Shown here: positions 61,592-64,000 of the stretch, in pieces
How the letters are laid out: the number at the start of each line of letters is the position of its first letter
How positions within the stretch are numbered: position 1 is the first letter of the stretch
NCBI GenBank assembly: GCA_949752795.1
Contig: OX457058.1
Span: 156,863,353-156,927,352, forward strand
DNA: 64,000 nt
Source: Hyperoodon ampullatus
Lineage: Eukaryota; Chordata; Mammalia; Artiodactyla; Ziphiidae
Direction of reading: 5' to 3'
Translations under genes and position numbers: made by a program
The notes under the pieces: model-generated
What the model was told of the DNA's origin: nothing
Seen by the model: only the letters and a program-made list of their open reading frames with translations
The model's database searches: none

Positions 61592-63289
61592 TTACTTAGC
61601 AGTCTTATAGTTGCACATGCTGTTACATGTATACCTACGCACATGCTCCAGAAAAATAGCTTTTTCTCTACTGATATTAAAGCAATAACTCCTGACACTT
61701 CACTATACTCACTGAAAAGAAGATAAAAGACAATATATATTTCTGTTATGACTCTCTATAGCTCAAGAGCAGATCTGTTGATGGTGGGTGAAAGGATAGT
61801 TCTATCTGCACAGGTCTTGGCAGACTCGTTCTGTCTCTGTCAGAATACATTCCACTAACCCTGTGGGAAGCAGAGGAGCAAATGGCTTTTTCTTCATAGG
61901 AATGGATGGTCCTGTAGTCCTTTTCAAGGCCAACTTTTTACTGACCTCAGAAGGATTTAATGTTACATGAGGATTCAGGGACTAAGCCATGGTAATTATC
62001 AGTCTGGGGCTTTCCTTCCTGCAGCAAATACATAAATAGGAGCAGATTGGGTGAGTATTTGTACAAACTAAGGGAGCCAGAGTAGGATACAAGATACAAA
62101 AGTCTTATAAGTGAGTATGATTCTAAACATCATTTAACCTGTTGTCATTTTAGAGGTCAGCAGCTGTGGACAGCTGGAGGATACCCTCTCTAACAGCCTC
62201 CTTTCTTGTGTGTTTCTTTTCCTTTAGTCCAGTAATAATTGGATTACATCTACATGTCTTTCCTTTTGCTTCTACAGAAAAGGCTATAAAAATGAGTTAT
62301 AAATCTGTTGATGCTCTTTGTTTTCAAAGGTGCATAAATACATAAAGTAGTCTTGGAGGAAAGCCAACAGACTAGCAAAACTGGATTAGATGGGGATGAC
62401 AGATAAAAAAGCCCCATATTCTTTGTAAAGATTAGCTAAAGGAAATAACTATGCCAAGGGTTTTGAACTGTTTGCTCTGCCAACTAGCCATAAGAACTTT
62501 GCCCTGGGCTCCATAAAAACTAAATAACCTGCCTGTCTCCAAGTCCATCCCTGTCTTAAATACATTCTGTAGATCATGTGAAGCTTGTGTTAGGACCAGG
62601 GACCCAACAACCCTTGGACTCTACCCAAGGTTTAAGACAGTTTCCAGACTCTGAAGACTTTGGGTGAAGAAGGTCTATCTCAGGAGTTCTTATATGCCCT
62701 GTGCGAGCCAGCTAATTTTCTTGAATGAAATGGACTCATAAAGATTTGATCTCTGGGAAATCTTCAGAAAAAAGAAAAAGAAGGGAGGAAGACTGGAATT
62801 CATGTTCACTAGATCCATCATTTACGTTTTCACCTATGTGTGAAATCTTACAGCCATTCCCAGATGATACTCTGTTCTGTCTTCCTTTGCTTTGATAATA
62901 TTGCTAGAGTAGAGTTGTCCTAAAACTAGACTCTTCTGGAAGAAACAAAATAAGCATGTGCATTCACAAGTATAAATATCTGTTTATTAAAAATCCACTG
63001 GTTATTTCTTTAAGCTTAAGGTAAGAAAACATCATTTGAGCAGTTCATTTCTGATAGACCTTGGTTAATGTTGATTTGAGATCAAAGGAAAACTGCAAAG
63101 TGCTTTTAGTGATGCTCTTAACTGTGTGTGAATGTGAACAAAGAGTTTTCCAATTGATATGGCCCTCTAACGCTCTAGCCTCCTGGAAGTAATAGGCGCT
63201 TTGATCTTTCTGATACTCTAGTTTGTTACAAAATACTTGTGAATTACATGGGCTATGTTAAATTACTCACAGCTGTGGTGCCAAGCAGG

Positions 63290-63415
63290 AGGGGAGTTTG
63301 GGGGAGAATGGATACATGCATATGTATGGCTGAGTCCCTTTGCTATGCACCTGAAACTATCACAACATTGTTACTCAGCTATACTACAATATAAAATAGT
63401 TTTTTTTTTAAAAAA
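63290..63415 (+). mobile_element. L1 3'-end fragment
   Basis: GGAGTTTGGGGGAGAATGGA, followed by the stretch ending 'CAACATTGTTACTCAGCTATAC', is a form seen at the 3' ends of artiodactyl/cetacean L1s. It ends in an A/T-rich tail near 63415. It is only about 125 bp, so it is a strongly 5'-truncated insertion. Confidence 0.65.
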
Positions 63416-63504
63416 AAGAAGGATGTCTCTAGATGCCCCCCTGAATAAAAAAGAAGTTAAGGTTGAGAAAGCAGGTGGGTGCATTGAGAAAGCAGGTGGA
63501 TGAG

Positions 63505-63805
63505 TGATAATTCTCAAATAAAGGTCTGGCACTTAGTAGGTGCTCAGTAAATATTTATTGAATAAATCAGAAAACAAGATAGACTTTATTATGTACCTTA
63601 TCATCATTTAACAATCAGAAGTGGCATGGCTTGTGGAAGGATTTCTCTCTAAGATGATCAGTGTGCTTTGGACAATTTTAATTTTTTTTCCAGTGGTAAA
63701 ACTATAGCAGAATGATTAAATGCATGTACTTGAAGTCAGACTGCCTGGATTTAAAACCTAGTTTCTCTTCATATTAACTAAGTGACCCTGGGTGAGTCGT
63801 GTATG
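63505..63805 (+). repeat. Two MIR/L2-type pieces (63505-63565 and 63695-63805)
   Basis: The first has 'GGCACTTAGTAGGTGCTCAG', the typical 3' end. The second has 'GAAGTCAGACTGCCTGGATT' and 'AAGTGACCCTGGGTGAGTCG', a forward MIR core. Confidence 0.6.
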
Positions 63806-63809
63806 TTGT

Positions 63810-64000
63810 AGTTACCTATTGCTATGGAGCAACCTGCCATAAATTAGTAGCTTCAAACAACAACTATGTCATTAGATCTCAAAGTTTTATGGGTCAGAAA
63901 TTTAGGCAGGGCTCAGCAAGGCATTTCTTCTGCCTCACACGGAATTGACTGAGGTCATTCAGTGGCTACTCTGGTCTGGAGGGTCTGGCTTCACGCATGC
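63810..64000 (+). repeat. Ancient interspersed repeat, family A, copy 4 (cut by window end)
   Basis: CTATTGCTATGGAGCAACCT, 'AGTAGCTTCAAACAACAACT' and TTTTATGGGTCAGAAATTTA match the first part of copies 2 and 3. It runs out of the window. Confidence 0.55.

Larger units (their letters stand above)
60477..64000 (+). other. NRXN3 intron after the stalk exon (partial)
   Basis: Begins with donor GTAAGT and continues past the window. It contains the poly-T insertion, an L1 3' fragment, MIR pieces and repeat family A copy 4. 60510-61550 and 61610-63250 hold nothing else recognisable. Confidence 0.8.

Overview
The window is mammalian nuclear DNA, most likely from a cetacean (whale or dolphin). Two tRNA-derived SINEs of the CHR type are present, with the 'TTCCCTGGTGG...CAGTGG' head. 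L1 copies resemble the artiodactyl/cetacean lineage, and the MIR, L2 and hAT relics are those shared by placental mammals. No ruminant BovB element was recognised.

The only host gene seen is on the + strand: a 3' internal part of neurexin-3 (NRXN3), a presynaptic adhesion receptor. Three coding exons were found: 23093-23264 (172 nt), 50131-50220 (90 nt) and 60169-60476 (308 nt). They encode most of the last LNS/LamG domain (LNS6, shared by alpha- and beta-neurexins), the alternatively spliced SS4 insert, and the start of the Thr/Ser-rich stalk. The SS4 exon is flanked by phase-1 junctions and is a multiple of 3, so inclusion and skipping both keep the frame. The paralogue call rests on the SS4 peptide and the stalk, which fit NRXN3 better than NRXN1 or NRXN2. 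The rest of the window is intron: 1-23092, 23265-50130, 50221-60168 and 60477-64000.

The introns hold two large L1 elements. A near-full-length sense copy lies at about 11485-17815, with a SINE inserted in ORF2 and a 198-bp in-frame tandem duplication. A 5'-truncated antisense copy lies at about 53111-57773. It carries a short GC-rich segment between two A-tails, and the whole unit is bounded by a near-perfect 10-bp direct repeat, as expected for a 3' transduction. A second SINE lies at 41051-41379 and an L1 3'-end fragment near 63290-63415. A bare poly-T tract at about 61570-61591 has 15-bp perfect direct repeats. Many MIR, L2 and hAT-type relics are scattered through the introns, along with several microsatellites, the longest being (TG)n at 28926-29044.

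The most biologically interesting regulatory signal is a dense cluster of TTAAA motifs around the SS4 exon, including two inside its 3' splice site. This fits the known control of neurexin SS4 by STAR-family RNA-binding proteins. I saw no CRISPR array, RNA gene, bacterial-type operon or second protein-coding gene, and nothing that I would call an undescribed system. All repeat boundaries are by eye.
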